This document shows positions 9,300-18,436 of a stretch of 64,000 nt of DNA, one piece after another. The stretch's first letter is position 1, and each line of letters begins with the position of its first letter. The position numbers were made by a program, and so were the translations under genes. The DNA is from Larkinella soli (GTDB lineage Bacteria > Bacteroidota > Bacteroidia > Cytophagales > Spirosomataceae). The DNA lies in the NCBI RefSeq assembly GCF_003703975.1, contig NZ_ML112623.1:1-64000 (forward strand). Direction: 5' to 3'. The notes below the pieces were generated by a model that had not been told where the DNA came from, ran no database searches, and was given only the letters and a program-made list of their open reading frames with translations.

Positions 9300-9996
9300 T
9301 CGGCTGGCCGGCACGGGGCTGGAGGGGCTCTACCGGCAGGCGTACGTAGAGAGTGAACTGGCCCGCTACGATTTCCGGCTGCCCGAACCAGCTAAACAGA
9401 CCGCCGGCCGTCTACACGAGCAACTGCACACCAAGCTGCCGGAACTGCGGCCGGCCCTGCAGACGCTGGAGGCCGAGCTAAGCAGCCTCAAGGCCAGTCC
9501 CTGGGTGAAAGGGCGCAAGCTCAGTGCCGAAGCCGTCAATATGGATTTTGTCACCAAAGGGAATTATCCCCCTTATCAATTCGGGTCAATGGTCGAAGAT
9601 ATTGAGATTGGCGTTGGAGAACGATTGTATTGTATTGAATATTTGAACCTAACTCAAATGGGTAAACGCGATGCACCTGGGGCATGGATGGGCCGACAGC
9701 TTTTTAGCTCTGAACAAGAAGCTCGGGAAGCATTTTCCATTCTCCCTGAGTTCAAAGAAGTCGGCCAACCTTTAGTAATCCGAGAATACATCGTCAAGAA
9801 ACCCCTTCAAGCCCGGTTGGGGATTGCCAGTTCGTTGCAGAGTCCTACCAATGGGCATCAGTATGCGGGGGGAGGCCCCCAAATTGAGCTCTTGAATCAG
9901 GTCAACTATGAACCCGCCTGGGTAGACTACTTTCAACATCAAGGCTTTACCGATAAGACCGAGACCATTAGGAACTACGTCAAGAAACTAAACTGA
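9300..9996 (+). CDS. 5'-truncated orphan polymorphic toxin, variant 2
   Basis: At about 9298 AT-rich spacer gives way abruptly to GC-rich sequence reading RLAGTGLEGLYRQAYVESEL, the counterpart of RLAGTGLKSAFKQTFIESQL in variant 1 (about 7939 onward). The frame stays open to 9996 (about 230 residues), but the first ATG is only at 9505, so it is a 5'-truncated module. A predicted helical linker rich in Leu and Glu precedes the tip. The tip has LYCIEY, FSSEQEAREAF, LVIREYIVKKP, GGGPQIELL and ETIRNYVKKL, in the same order as in variant 1. The immunity candidate starts 9 bases after the stop. It probably cannot be secreted as it stands and may serve as a donor tip for the full-length gene. Confidence 0.6.
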
Positions 9997-10005
9997 AGCC
10001 TTAGG

Positions 10006-10524
10006 ATGAAAACCATCGAAATTGATGAACGGGGGTTTGCCTACAAGTTGTTGTACTCCTCCTCCGAATACGGCGGTTGGGCTCGGCAATATGTCATCGG
10101 CATCGAATGGCATTACCACGGGCAGCTAATCAGGATTGACATACAGAATGAAAGCCTTTTTAGAGAACAAGTCAGTCCCGACGGGCAGTACTTGGTGCTG
10201 ATCTTCTACCAGAACAAGCAGTATCCTGACCCCTGCAACTGTGTGGTCTACAACCCGCAGGGGCAGATCCACCGCATCGTTTGCGCTCCCTATCTGGTCA
10301 GTGAACAAGCCATTGCCTATCATCAGGGCAACCGCCAGGTGCTGGGCCTGATTCGTGGAGCTTCGATACGTAAAAATGCCACTGGCGAAGAGGTCATGTT
10401 TCTGGGCATATACGATCCGGAAGAATATTATCATTCCCATGCCTTTTACTTTGAAAGTCGGGAGTTTAATCCAGAGACAGGGGAAATTGGCCCTTTACTG
10501 GGAGTGTCACTTGAGCTTCGATAA
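10006..10524 (+). CDS. Candidate cytoplasmic immunity protein, variant 2
   Basis: This 172-residue soluble protein follows the variant 2 toxin by 9 bases and is the homologue of the protein at 8627-9157 (shared VVYNPQGQIHRI block, Pro-rich CAPYLV, and the EFNPETGEIGPLL C-terminal block). It has no signal peptide or membrane segment. Compared with variant 1 its DNA is more GC-rich, as is the tip before it, so the two modules probably came from different donors or have spent different times in this genome. The immunity function is inferred from paired homology and position. Confidence 0.65.
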   Translation: MKTIEIDERGFAYKLLYSSSEYGGWARQYVIGIEWHYHGQLIRIDIQNESLFREQVSPDGQYLVLIFYQNKQYPDPCNCVVYNPQGQIHRIVCAPYLVSEQAIAYHQGNRQVLGLIRGASIRKNATGEEVMFLGIYDPEEYYHSHAFYFESREFNPETGEIGPLLGVSLELR

Positions 10525-10538
10525 TACAATTGAATTAT

Positions 10539-10690
10539 GAATACATCGTCAAGAAACCCCTTCAAGCCCGGTTGGGGATTGCCAGTTCGTTGCAGAGTCC
10601 CACCAATGGGCATCAGTATGCGGGGGAGGCACCCAAATTGAACTCTTGAATCAGGTCAACTATGAACCGGCCTGGCGGGAGTATTTCGAA
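10539..10690 (+). repeat. Near-identical toxin tail fragment (repeat of 9784-9935)
   Basis: From GAATACATCGTCAAGAAACC onward this segment repeats the end of the variant 2 toxin with only about five differences in roughly 140 bases, then diverges inside the last coding part. One G is missing from the run in the Gly-rich motif, so the frame is broken. It is a leftover of a third closely related toxin tip, joined directly to the end of the opposite-strand VKOR-like gene. It marks the right end of the module row. Confidence 0.8.
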
Positions 10691-10714
10691 GTGCCACGTT
10701 CCATACCGCCCCGC

Positions 10715-11212
10715 CTATCCGAACAGCTTCCGAACCGCCTTCATCACTTCCGGGACCGCCAGAACGACGGTGGCCGCCGACACGACGGTCGCCATCTGGC
10801 AATAGAAGCACAGCTTTTTGTTCTCCTGCCATTCCTCTCGCGCCAGGGTCAGGTTCAGAGCGGTATCGGCCAGGGTTTTTACACCCATGGCGATCGGTAC
10901 GCCCGGGTTGGTTTCGGCGCGGTCCTTTCCGCCGGCGCCCGCCAGCATGGCCGTGGTCGCGTAGTTCAGGATCATCATCAGCGCATCCGGGGTGTCGAGC
11001 CGCTTGTAGGCGTAGGCCGACGCATCGACCTTGTCCGAATCGAAGACGGAGATCGGGGGGTCGGGTAAATGTTTGATAATGCCTAACTGATACAAACTGA
11101 CAATCTGCCCGATGGTGGCGCCCACCATCGACAGACCGGCAATCCAGCGTCTGCGGTTCAAATCCTCGGTCTGCCCTTCACGCAGTTCCTGACTCAGTTG
11201 TATGGGATTCAT
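10715..11212 (-). CDS. Vitamin K epoxide reductase (VKOR)-like membrane protein
   Basis: The 165-residue protein has about four hydrophobic helices: IAGLSMVGATIGQIVSLYQL near the N-terminus, ALMMILNYATTAMLAG, a weaker one near residue 105, and a C-terminal one that begins with the redox motif CFYC. SLYQLGIIKHLPDPP and the Asp-rich segment after it fit VKOR-family proteins of Bacteroidota. VKOR proteins pass electrons from periplasmic thiols to quinone and so support disulfide formation. Only one CXXC is present and the loop cysteine pair of classical VKOR is not seen, so it may need a partner or do something else. It is the last gene of the minus-strand sigma/SusCD operon, 79 bases after the VCBS gene. 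Confidence 0.65.
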   Translation of the reverse strand: MNPIQLSQELREGQTEDLNRRRWIAGLSMVGATIGQIVSLYQLGIIKHLPDPPISVFDSDKVDASAYAYKRLDTPDALMMILNYATTAMLAGAGGKDRAETNPGVPIAMGVKTLADTALNLTLAREEWQENKKLCFYCQMATVVSAATVVLAVPEVMKAVRKLFG

Positions 11213-11291
11213 AACGTCGAGATAAAAGAAGTTTCATTGGTTAACCGGGCAATTCTCCTTTTGTTCCCGAAACCTCCCTCCTGCCCGGAAC

Positions 11292-12810
11292 TCAGCGGGT
11301 CCGGTTTTCCAGCACGATCAGCGGCAGCGAGCGGTTCCAGACCGGCTCGAAACCGGGTTCGTTCAGGAAGCCCCGGGCATAGTTGCCCAGCACCAGATCA
11401 GGATCGCCGTCGTGGTCCCAGTCGCCCGCGTCCAGGCAGAGCCAGCGGCCGTAGGTATGCACCGGCACGGCGTGGGGCTGAAACTGCGAAGGGCCTTTCT
11501 GTTCGAAATATAAAAACGTCCGGTCCGGTTTTTCCTGAAAATCAGCGAAGAAGGCGATGGTGGCGAGGTCGGTATCACCGTCGCCGTCGAAGTCGGCGGC
11601 CACCGCTTTGGTACAGCCGTCGATGGGATAGAAATAGGTCTGTTTGAAACGGTTACCGCCCTGATTCGTGAACAGATACACGCCGTGGTACGGCTTCAGA
11701 ATCCGCGAATAGTCGCTGTTGTCCCCGCAGGTGTAGACGATGTCCGGCAGACCGTCGCGGTTGAAATCGGCGAGCTGGAAGCTGGTGGAGCCGTAGACCG
11801 GCGGAAACGTCAGCAGGTTGCGCTCCCGGAAGCCGCCGTTGCGGTCGTTCGTGAATAGCCGGATGCCTTCGTCGGCGTGGGCGAACAGGGCCATGAAATC
11901 CGGCCAGCCGTCGTGGTTAAAATCGCCGGTGATCACCTGCGTAGCCCCCGGAATTGCCTTCACGACCTGCTTCTCGAACCGGCGTCCGGGTCGCTGCTTC
12001 AACAGATATAAACCGCCCTCGTTGTGGCCGAAACCACACACGATCCAGTCGGTCAGGCCGTCGCGATCCAGGTCGATGGGGGTGGTTTGGATGGGGCGCG
12101 GCAGCCGGCGGAACCGGAATACTGCCCGGCGAGTCCGGGTCCAGTTCGATCACCTCCCCAACGGGCTGATCTACCGCCCGGACGGTGCCGATGCAGGTCA
12201 GGACGGTCTGCGCGATCCCGGCCCGTTCGTTCTTCGGCACCGCCTGAACGGCCGGGGAGGGCAGCGTTAGCAGCCGGGTCGGCTTCAGGGCGGCATCCCA
12301 TCCGTATAGCCCCGCGTCGGTTTCACTGCCCGACAGAATCCGGCGGTTCACGGAATCGAACACCACCATCGTCGTGGTGGCGACGGTCGGACCGGATTCG
12401 GCGGGTTTGACGACTCGGAAGACCGACCAGTCGGGGATCGGGGCGACGGGTGGGGCGGCTTTCCGGAGATGCTCCGGGGCCAGCTTCCGGTAATAGGCCA
12501 CCAGCTTATTCCAGTCGGCGAGGGAGATGGCCGCGCCTTCCGGCTGGAAATAGTTTGTGCTCTGCCAGACCTCCAGACCGAGCTTCGGGGCCATGGCCGG
12601 CAGCACCCGCCGAGTCCAGGTTTCCTTGTCGAGGGCGCCGGGGTCGGGCGGCAGCTGCCACCTGCCGCAATACCGCTGCACCAGTTCCTCCTCTTCGCTC
12701 ACCGGCGGGTAGTTTACCGTTTGGCCGGAACCGCAGCCGGAAAACAGGCCGGCCAGCACGACGGGCAGTCCGGAGAGCAGGACGCCCGAAATCACCTTTT
12801 TCAGTTGCAT
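11292..12810 (-). pseudogene. FG-GAP/VCBS-repeat lipoprotein with one-base frameshift
   Basis: The gene starts at 12810 with a lipoprotein signal (LAGLFSGCGSG), so the product is a lipidated periplasmic or surface protein. The mature part carries FG-GAP-like Asp-rich calcium-binding loops (DLDRDGLTDW, DFNHDGWPDF, DFNRDGLPDI, DFDGDGDTDL, DWDHDGDPDL) of a seven-bladed propeller. The frame breaks around 12125-12132: the first frame reads ELDPDS then nonsense, while the next frame supplies VFRFRRLPRPIQTTPIDLD. Removing one C restores a 505-residue protein, and the total length of 1519 bases is one over a multiple of three. In related proteins the N-terminus often has a heme-like CXXCH; here it reads CGRWQ, so no heme is expected. 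It lies behind SusD and may bind the same ligand. A sequencing error cannot be excluded. Confidence 0.75.
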
Positions 12811-12826
12811 AGGAACAGAATCAATA

Positions 12827-12856
12827 AAAAGAGGCAGCCGAACGACTGCCTCTTTT
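12827..12856 (-). terminator. Hairpin between SusD and VCBS gene
   Basis: An 11-bp perfect stem (AAAAGAGGCAG / CTGCCTCTTTT) with an 8-base loop is followed on the minus strand by a T-rich stretch. It would end, or reduce, transcription after SusD before the VCBS and VKOR-like genes. Confidence 0.7.
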
Positions 12857-12873
12857 CAGGATAGGGAAACCGA

Positions 12874-14679
12874 TTAATTGTATCCCGGATTCTGGGTCAG
12901 GGCCGACTTGCCGCCCGAGGTGCTCAGGTCGATCTGCCGCTGCGGAATCGGGAAGTACTCATTCTTGCCGGCTACGAAACGCCCCCCCCGAATGTCCGTC
13001 GTCACGGTGCTTTCGTAGGCGATGTAGGCGTTCAGGACCTTCTCGGCGATGCCCCAGCGAACCAGGTCGAAGAAGCGGTGGCCTTCCATGGCCAATTCCA
13101 GCTTCCGCTCGAAATAGATGGCGTTCAGCGCGCCGTCTTTCCCCAGTGCCGCAAAAGTCCCCGCCGGATAAACCGTCAGCTTGTAGTTGGCGGCCGGGGT
13201 GGCCGAATAGCCCGTCAGCGGGGCGGCCTCGTTGGTGTACTTATACACGTAGTTTACCGGGTTGGCCGCCCGGGCGCGCACCTGATTGACGTAGGTCTGC
13301 GCCTTTTCGAAGTTGCCCAGCTGGGCTTCGGCTTCGGCCGCCATCAGCAGCACGTCGGCATACCGGATCACGTTCCAGTTGATGGCCGTTCCGGGCGCCC
13401 AGGAGTGCTGGTCGGCATACTGGTCCTGGGTGGTCTGCATGTAGATGTTCTTCTTGGGCGAATACGGCCCGGCGTAGGTCTGGCCCGGGCTGCGGATCCA
13501 GTCGGCGCCGGGGTGGTTGCCCCAGTCCAGATACGGAATCCCGCGACGGCCGATGGTCCAGTCGATGCGGGGGTCCAGCGGACCGGCGTCCGGCGTAAAC
13601 GGCTGGCTCGACGCGATGCCCTGGTCATTTTTCACCGGGTGAGCGTTGTAGTCGTTCAGGTACGGAAGGCCGGTGGCGTCCGTCCGGTATGAGTTGGCCA
13701 GATCCTGCGAGGGCTGGAAGAAGCCGCAGCACCGGAACGGGCTGTTGCCGTACGGGAAGTTCAGCATGTCGCCCTGATTGGCGCTGGCAATGGTGCCGCT
13801 GCCGTCGTTGGCGACCATCTGGATGGCGAACACCGACTCGGAATTGTTTTCGGTAGCCGCATCGAAGTTATCGTGAAACCGGGTCACCAGGGCGTATTTG
13901 AACCCGTTGCTGGTGACGCCCTGCGTCGTGATCTGATCGAACAGCGCCCTGGCTTCGGCAAACTTATGCTCATACAGATACGTCTTGGCAAGGTACGAAG
14001 CCGCAGCCCACTTGTTCACCCGCCCGATGTCCGACTGCGTGGGAGGCAGGTTATCCATGGCGAATTTAAAATCGGCTTCGATGCGGGGCCAGATGTCCTC
14101 GGTGTTGGCCTGGGCACTGGCCGTCGGCGTTTCGATGGTTTCGTCGATCCAGGGCACCTTGTTGAACATCTTCTTCAGCTCGAAGTAGTAATGGCCGCGC
14201 AGGAAACGGGCCTGAGCCGCAATTCTGGCCTGGTCGGCTTCCGGAATGTCCTGTGCCTGGGCGAGCAGGCGCAGCACCGAGTTGGCCCGGTTGACGCCTT
14301 CGTAGACCGTCCGCCACTTGCTGTTGAAATAGCCGTTGCTGGGGTCGGCCGTGAATTTGGCGATGGCGTCGACGGCCGGCTGGTCGCTTCCGTCACTGCC
14401 CTTGTGGGCATCCCCGCCCGCGATGGAACCGTAGACCCAGTTGCTGGGCGATGCCTCCCAGGCGTTGCCGCTGGCGAGGTTGAGAGCGCCCCCGTTGTTG
14501 TACTGACCGTCGAGGGCGGCATAGGCCCCCACCAGTAGGGCGTCCACCCCGCTGCGGGTCGCCAGCGTCTGATCGCTCAGCGCCCCCTGGGCCGGAATAT
14601 CGAGACTGTTCTGGCAGGAATCGAAGGACAGGCCGAGGGCCGTGACCGCGAGCACGGCGATATATTGTGGTATCTTCAT
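12874..14679 (-). CDS. SusD/RagB family nutrient-binding lipoprotein
   Basis: This 601-residue protein begins with a lipoprotein signal peptide whose lipobox cysteine lies in LGLSFDSCQNSLD. Next comes the usual N-terminal SusD part (RSGVDALLVGAYAALDG) and TPR-like helices (RIAAQARFLRGHYYFELKKM), and it ends in the RagB/SusD C-terminal block (ELAMEGHRFFDLVRWG and EYFPIPQRQIDL). SusD proteins cap SusC on the cell surface and bind the substrate, usually a glycan or peptide. The start is 20 bases after the stop of the SusC gene. A hairpin follows the stop. The ligand cannot be told from sequence. Confidence 0.95.
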   Translation of the reverse strand: MKIPQYIAVLAVTALGLSFDSCQNSLDIPAQGALSDQTLATRSGVDALLVGAYAALDGQYNNGGALNLASGNAWEASPSNWVYGSIAGGDAHKGSDGSDQPAVDAIAKFTADPSNGYFNSKWRTVYEGVNRANSVLRLLAQAQDIPEADQARIAAQARFLRGHYYFELKKMFNKVPWIDETIETPTASAQANTEDIWPRIEADFKFAMDNLPPTQSDIGRVNKWAAASYLAKTYLYEHKFAEARALFDQITTQGVTSNGFKYALVTRFHDNFDAATENNSESVFAIQMVANDGSGTIASANQGDMLNFPYGNSPFRCCGFFQPSQDLANSYRTDATGLPYLNDYNAHPVKNDQGIASSQPFTPDAGPLDPRIDWTIGRRGIPYLDWGNHPGADWIRSPGQTYAGPYSPKKNIYMQTTQDQYADQHSWAPGTAINWNVIRYADVLLMAAEAEAQLGNFEKAQTYVNQVRARAANPVNYVYKYTNEAAPLTGYSATPAANYKLTVYPAGTFAALGKDGALNAIYFERKLELAMEGHRFFDLVRWGIAEKVLNAYIAYESTVTTDIRGGRFVAGKNEYFPIPQRQIDLSTSGGKSALTQNPGYN

Positions 14680-14699
14680 GATTGTCAGGTTAGTAAAAA

Positions 14700-17600
14700 T
14701 TAAAAGGTCAGGTTCAGACCGAACAGGAACTGGCGCTGGTTCGGATACACCCCCTCATCGATCCCGAAGGAGGTCGTCGTTGAGAACGACTGATTCAGGC
14801 TGCCGCCGGAACTGTTGTTGGTGTTGGCCGTCGTGCCGATTTCCGGGTCCAGACCGGAGTATTTCGTGATCGTGAACAGGTTGGCCGCCTGCACATAGAC
14901 CCGCAGCCGCTCCACGCCCACCTTTTTGAGCGTTCCGGCCGGCAGCGTGTATCCGATCTGCGCATTTTTAGCCCGCAGGTAGGAGCCGTTCTCCACGAAA
15001 TAGGAGTTGGGCACGTTGGCCGAACTGAACGAGCCGACGGTTTCCTGGATCGGCACCGCAGCGTTCTGATGCTCCGGCGTCCAGGAATCATACAGGGCGG
15101 TTCTGCTCTTGGCACCCTGGAAGTTGGCGTTGAAGTCCGTCCACCATTTGACGTTGTTCCAGATGTCGTTGCCCTGTGAACCGTACAGGAACAGGCTGAA
15201 ATCGAACTGCCGGTACGTCGCACCCAGGTTCAGGCCGTAGGTGAATTTGGGGTTTGGGTTGCCGAGGAACGTCCGGTCGGCATCGGTGATCTGTCCGTCG
15301 CCGTTGGTGTCGGCATAGCGGAAGCGACCCACCGCCACGTCGCTCTGATACACCGCACCGGTGTTGCCCGTCGCCTGCTGTGCCTGGGCGTTGGCCTGGG
15401 TGATCTCCTCCTGCGAATTCCAGAAACCGGCCACCTTGTAGCCGTAGAACTGCCCGATGGAATGCCCCACGGCGTTCCGGACGATGTAGCTGCCGTTGAA
15501 CCGCCGGCCTTCCTGATCGAAGTAGTCGATGCCCTCGGCCAGCGACACGATCCTGTTGTTATAAGTCGTGAAGGTCAGCGTGGCGTTCAGCTTCAGGTCG
15601 CTGGTGATGGCGAAGTTGCTAGACGCGGCCAGGTCAAGGCCCTGGTTCCGCATCTGGGCCACGTTGACGGCCGGAGCGGTTCCCAGACCGGCCGTACCGG
15701 CCAGTTCGAGCGTGTAGAGCAGGTCGCGCACATCCTTGCGGTAATAGTCGACGGTCAGGTCGAGCTTGCCTTTCCAGAGGCTGGCGTCGAAACCGATGTT
15801 GGCGTTGATGTTCTTCTCCCATCGGGCGTCCGGGTTCCCGATGCGGGTCCGCTGGAAGCCGAGCACGTTGGCCGAGTTCGACCCGTTGACGGCGTAGTAC
15901 GACGAGGTCCGGTCCCCGCCGTAGGTGGTGTAGGCGTTGGCCGGATCGACGTTCAGCTGGTTGCCCATCACGCCGTAACCCCCGCGGATCTTCAGATCGT
16001 TCAGCCAGGTGAGGCCGTCCATGAAGCTCTCCTGCGAAATCCGCCAGCCCGCGCTCACCGCCGGGAACCAGCCGTACTGGTAGTTCAGGAACCGCGAAGA
16101 ACCGTCGCGACGGATCGTCAGGCCCAGCAGGTACTTGTCCCGGAAGGTGTAGTCGGCCCTCCCGATCAGCGAGAACAGGGCGTCGGCGTAGCGGTTGCTG
16201 TAGTTGGTCGGCGTCCCGGCCCCGGTCGAGAGGTTCGTGAAGTTCGGGTCGAACGAGAAGTAGTTCTGCGTCGATCCGCCGACGTTCCGGCCCTGGTTCC
16301 GGTAGGCCTCCGTCCCGACGACCACCTTCAGGTCATGGGCATCGGCGAAGTTGTGCTGGTACTGGATCGTGTTGGTCCAGGTCCAGTTGAAACCGCTGAA
16401 CGTGTTTTCCGTGTACGTATTGGTCGTCGTGTTCTCCTGGTTCTCGTAGGTCGGGTAGGAGAAGGATCGGAAGTTCCCCATGAAGATTTCACCCCCGAAG
16501 CTGGTGCGGGCGGTAAAGTCCTTCAGGAAATCCACTTCGGCGTACATGTTCCCGAACAGCCGGTTGTTCATGCCTTTGTTGTTGGCCGAGCGCTGCTGGA
16601 TCGCCACCGGGTTGTTGGCGTTGCCCAGACCCTGGCCGAAGCCCCCGGCGTAGTTGCCCCGGATGTCGTATACCGGAATGATCGGCTGCTGACGGAAGGC
16701 ATAGCCGATGGCGCTTCCCTCCTGAAGGGCGTTGATCCGCGGGTTGTCGGTCACCGAGAAGGCCAGGTTCTCGCCCACCCGGATGTTCTCCCGGATGTTG
16801 TACTGGCTGTTGGACCGGATCGTATACCGCTTCAGGTACGTATTGATCAGCGTCCCCTGCTGGTTGAAATAGTTGAACGAAAACAGGTAGTTGCCCTGCG
16901 GACCGCCCCCGCTCACGGCCAGGTTGTGGCTGGTGATCGGTGCCGGCTTGAACAGCTCGTGGAACCAGTCGGTTCCGGCCTTGTTGGCGCGGGTAATCCG
17001 GTAGAAGGCGTTGTACTGATCGGCGCTCGTATAGGTCGGGTTGACGTTGTATTTCGACGGATCGACCGAGGGGTCGCCTTCCTTCGCGCCCTGCGGAGCG
17101 ATGTAGTCAGGCAGGACCGGATTGGGGCCGCGGCCGTAGAGCGGGTCGTTGATGACCACGTTCGGGTTCGAATTCCGCAGGGCGTTGAACTTCAGCTGCG
17201 CGGTTTCCTGCGGATCGAGCAGATCCCAGACGTTGCCGCTCTTCGGAAACTGCATCCCGAAATAGGCGTCATACTGCACCTTCACCTTGCCGGTTCCGCG
17301 CCGGGTGGTGATGATGATCACCCCGTTGGCCGCCCGCGACCCGTAGATCGAAGCCGAGCCGGCGTCTTTCAGCACCTGCATCGTAGCCACGTCGTTCGGG
17401 TTGATGTCGTTGATGTTCTGCGTCGGAACGCCGTCGACGACATACAGCGGCTGGTTGTTACCGAAGGTGTTCAGACCCCGGATGCGCACCTGCGGAGCTT
17501 CGCCCGGCTGGCCCGAGCCGAGTACGGTTACCCCCGACGCCCGGCCCTGGAGCTGGTTGGTGATCTGGGAGGTCGGCTGCTGCTGGAGTTCCTGCACATT

Positions 17601-18338
17601 GACCACCGACACGGCGCCGGTCAGGTCTTTCCGGCGCTGGGTTCCATAGCCTACGACGACCACCTCCGTCAGCGACTTCACGTCGGACGCCAGCTGGATG
17701 TCGGGCAGGGTCGTGCGGTTGCTGATGGGCACCTCCTGCGTCGTGAAGCTGATCGAGGAGATCACCAGCACGCCCGTGCCGTCGGGCACGTTCAGCGTGA
17801 AGCGGCCCTCGGCGTCGGTGGCCGTTCCGACGTTGGTCGATCCTTTCAGGAGTACCGTCGCGCCGGGCAGCCCCGTGCCTTTATCGTCGAGAACCCGCCC
17901 CGTGACGGTAATGGGAGGAACGGGTTTTCCGGCGTTTGGGCCGTTCACGGTGCTGGTGCGTCCGGAAGAGGTATCCGCAGCCCGCTTCAGGATGATGGCC
18001 GTACTGCCGACCTCATACTGAATGGAAGCCGGCCCCAGCACCCGGTCGAGCACGTCGGACAGCTTTTCGTTCGTGAAGGTCAGCGACCCGGTCCGCTGCT
18101 GCGGGAAAATTCTCGGGTTATACATGAACTTCACCTCGGCGGTTTTGCCGATCCGGCTGATGGCCTGTTCCACGGTCAGGTTGGAAAGCTGCACGCTGAC
18201 CCGCCGGCCCAGCAACTCCTGGCCGAAGGCGTCGTCGGCCCGCACCGCCGTAGTGAAAACTGCCACGATGGTATATAGGTAAAAACTGGTCCGCATCATT
18301 TTAAGCAGCCCGTGCTGTATTTTTAAAGGAATTGTCAT
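14700..18338 (-). CDS. SusC/RagA TonB-dependent receptor with STN signalling domain
   Basis: At 1212 residues this is a long SusC. After a signal peptide it has an STN (secretin/TonB short N-terminal) domain at about residues 45-115 (VSVQLSNLTVEQAISRIG to YEVGSTAIILKR). A carboxypeptidase-like domain follows near 140-225 (ITVTGRVLDDKGTGLPGATV), then the plug with the TonB-box-like VVVVGYGTQRRKDLTGAV and VLKDAGSASIYGSRAANGVI, then the 22-strand barrel. An STN domain in a receptor is used to signal to a FecR anti-sigma factor, and both FecR and an ECF sigma gene lie just upstream on the same strand. The system should therefore induce itself when its ligand binds. SusD is next in the operon. Confidence 0.95.
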   Translation of the reverse strand: MTIPLKIQHGLLKMMRTSFYLYTIVAVFTTAVRADDAFGQELLGRRVSVQLSNLTVEQAISRIGKTAEVKFMYNPRIFPQQRTGSLTFTNEKLSDVLDRVLGPASIQYEVGSTAIILKRAADTSSGRTSTVNGPNAGKPVPPITVTGRVLDDKGTGLPGATVLLKGSTNVGTATDAEGRFTLNVPDGTGVLVISSISFTTQEVPISNRTTLPDIQLASDVKSLTEVVVVGYGTQRRKDLTGAVSVVNVQELQQQPTSQITNQLQGRASGVTVLGSGQPGEAPQVRIRGLNTFGNNQPLYVVDGVPTQNINDINPNDVATMQVLKDAGSASIYGSRAANGVIIITTRRGTGKVKVQYDAYFGMQFPKSGNVWDLLDPQETAQLKFNALRNSNPNVVINDPLYGRGPNPVLPDYIAPQGAKEGDPSVDPSKYNVNPTYTSADQYNAFYRITRANKAGTDWFHELFKPAPITSHNLAVSGGGPQGNYLFSFNYFNQQGTLINTYLKRYTIRSNSQYNIRENIRVGENLAFSVTDNPRINALQEGSAIGYAFRQQPIIPVYDIRGNYAGGFGQGLGNANNPVAIQQRSANNKGMNNRLFGNMYAEVDFLKDFTARTSFGGEIFMGNFRSFSYPTYENQENTTTNTYTENTFSGFNWTWTNTIQYQHNFADAHDLKVVVGTEAYRNQGRNVGGSTQNYFSFDPNFTNLSTGAGTPTNYSNRYADALFSLIGRADYTFRDKYLLGLTIRRDGSSRFLNYQYGWFPAVSAGWRISQESFMDGLTWLNDLKIRGGYGVMGNQLNVDPANAYTTYGGDRTSSYYAVNGSNSANVLGFQRTRIGNPDARWEKNINANIGFDASLWKGKLDLTVDYYRKDVRDLLYTLELAGTAGLGTAPAVNVAQMRNQGLDLAASSNFAITSDLKLNATLTFTTYNNRIVSLAEGIDYFDQEGRRFNGSYIVRNAVGHSIGQFYGYKVAGFWNSQEEITQANAQAQQATGNTGAVYQSDVAVGRFRYADTNGDGQITDADRTFLGNPNPKFTYGLNLGATYRQFDFSLFLYGSQGNDIWNNVKWWTDFNANFQGAKSRTALYDSWTPEHQNAAVPIQETVGSFSSANVPNSYFVENGSYLRAKNAQIGYTLPAGTLKKVGVERLRVYVQAANLFTITKYSGLDPEIGTTANTNNSSGGSLNQSFSTTTSFGIDEGVYPNQRQFLFGLNLTF

Positions 18339-18436
18339 ACTTTTGAATGGGTTGTCGGTTTCATATCGGCAAAAAAATTCCCTTACCCTGTCTCAGGGGG
18401 CTTTTTTTGAAGGAAGCATTTGGGGGAATCACTCGG

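Noticed and set aside
10646-11068. Plus-strand open frame after the toxin tail repeat
   Set aside because: After the first residues it is the antisense of the VKOR-like gene; the frame is an accident of the junction.
15462-18278. 938-residue open frame on the plus strand
   Set aside because: It is the reverse complement shadow of the STN-SusC gene; no domain or signal peptide was seen.
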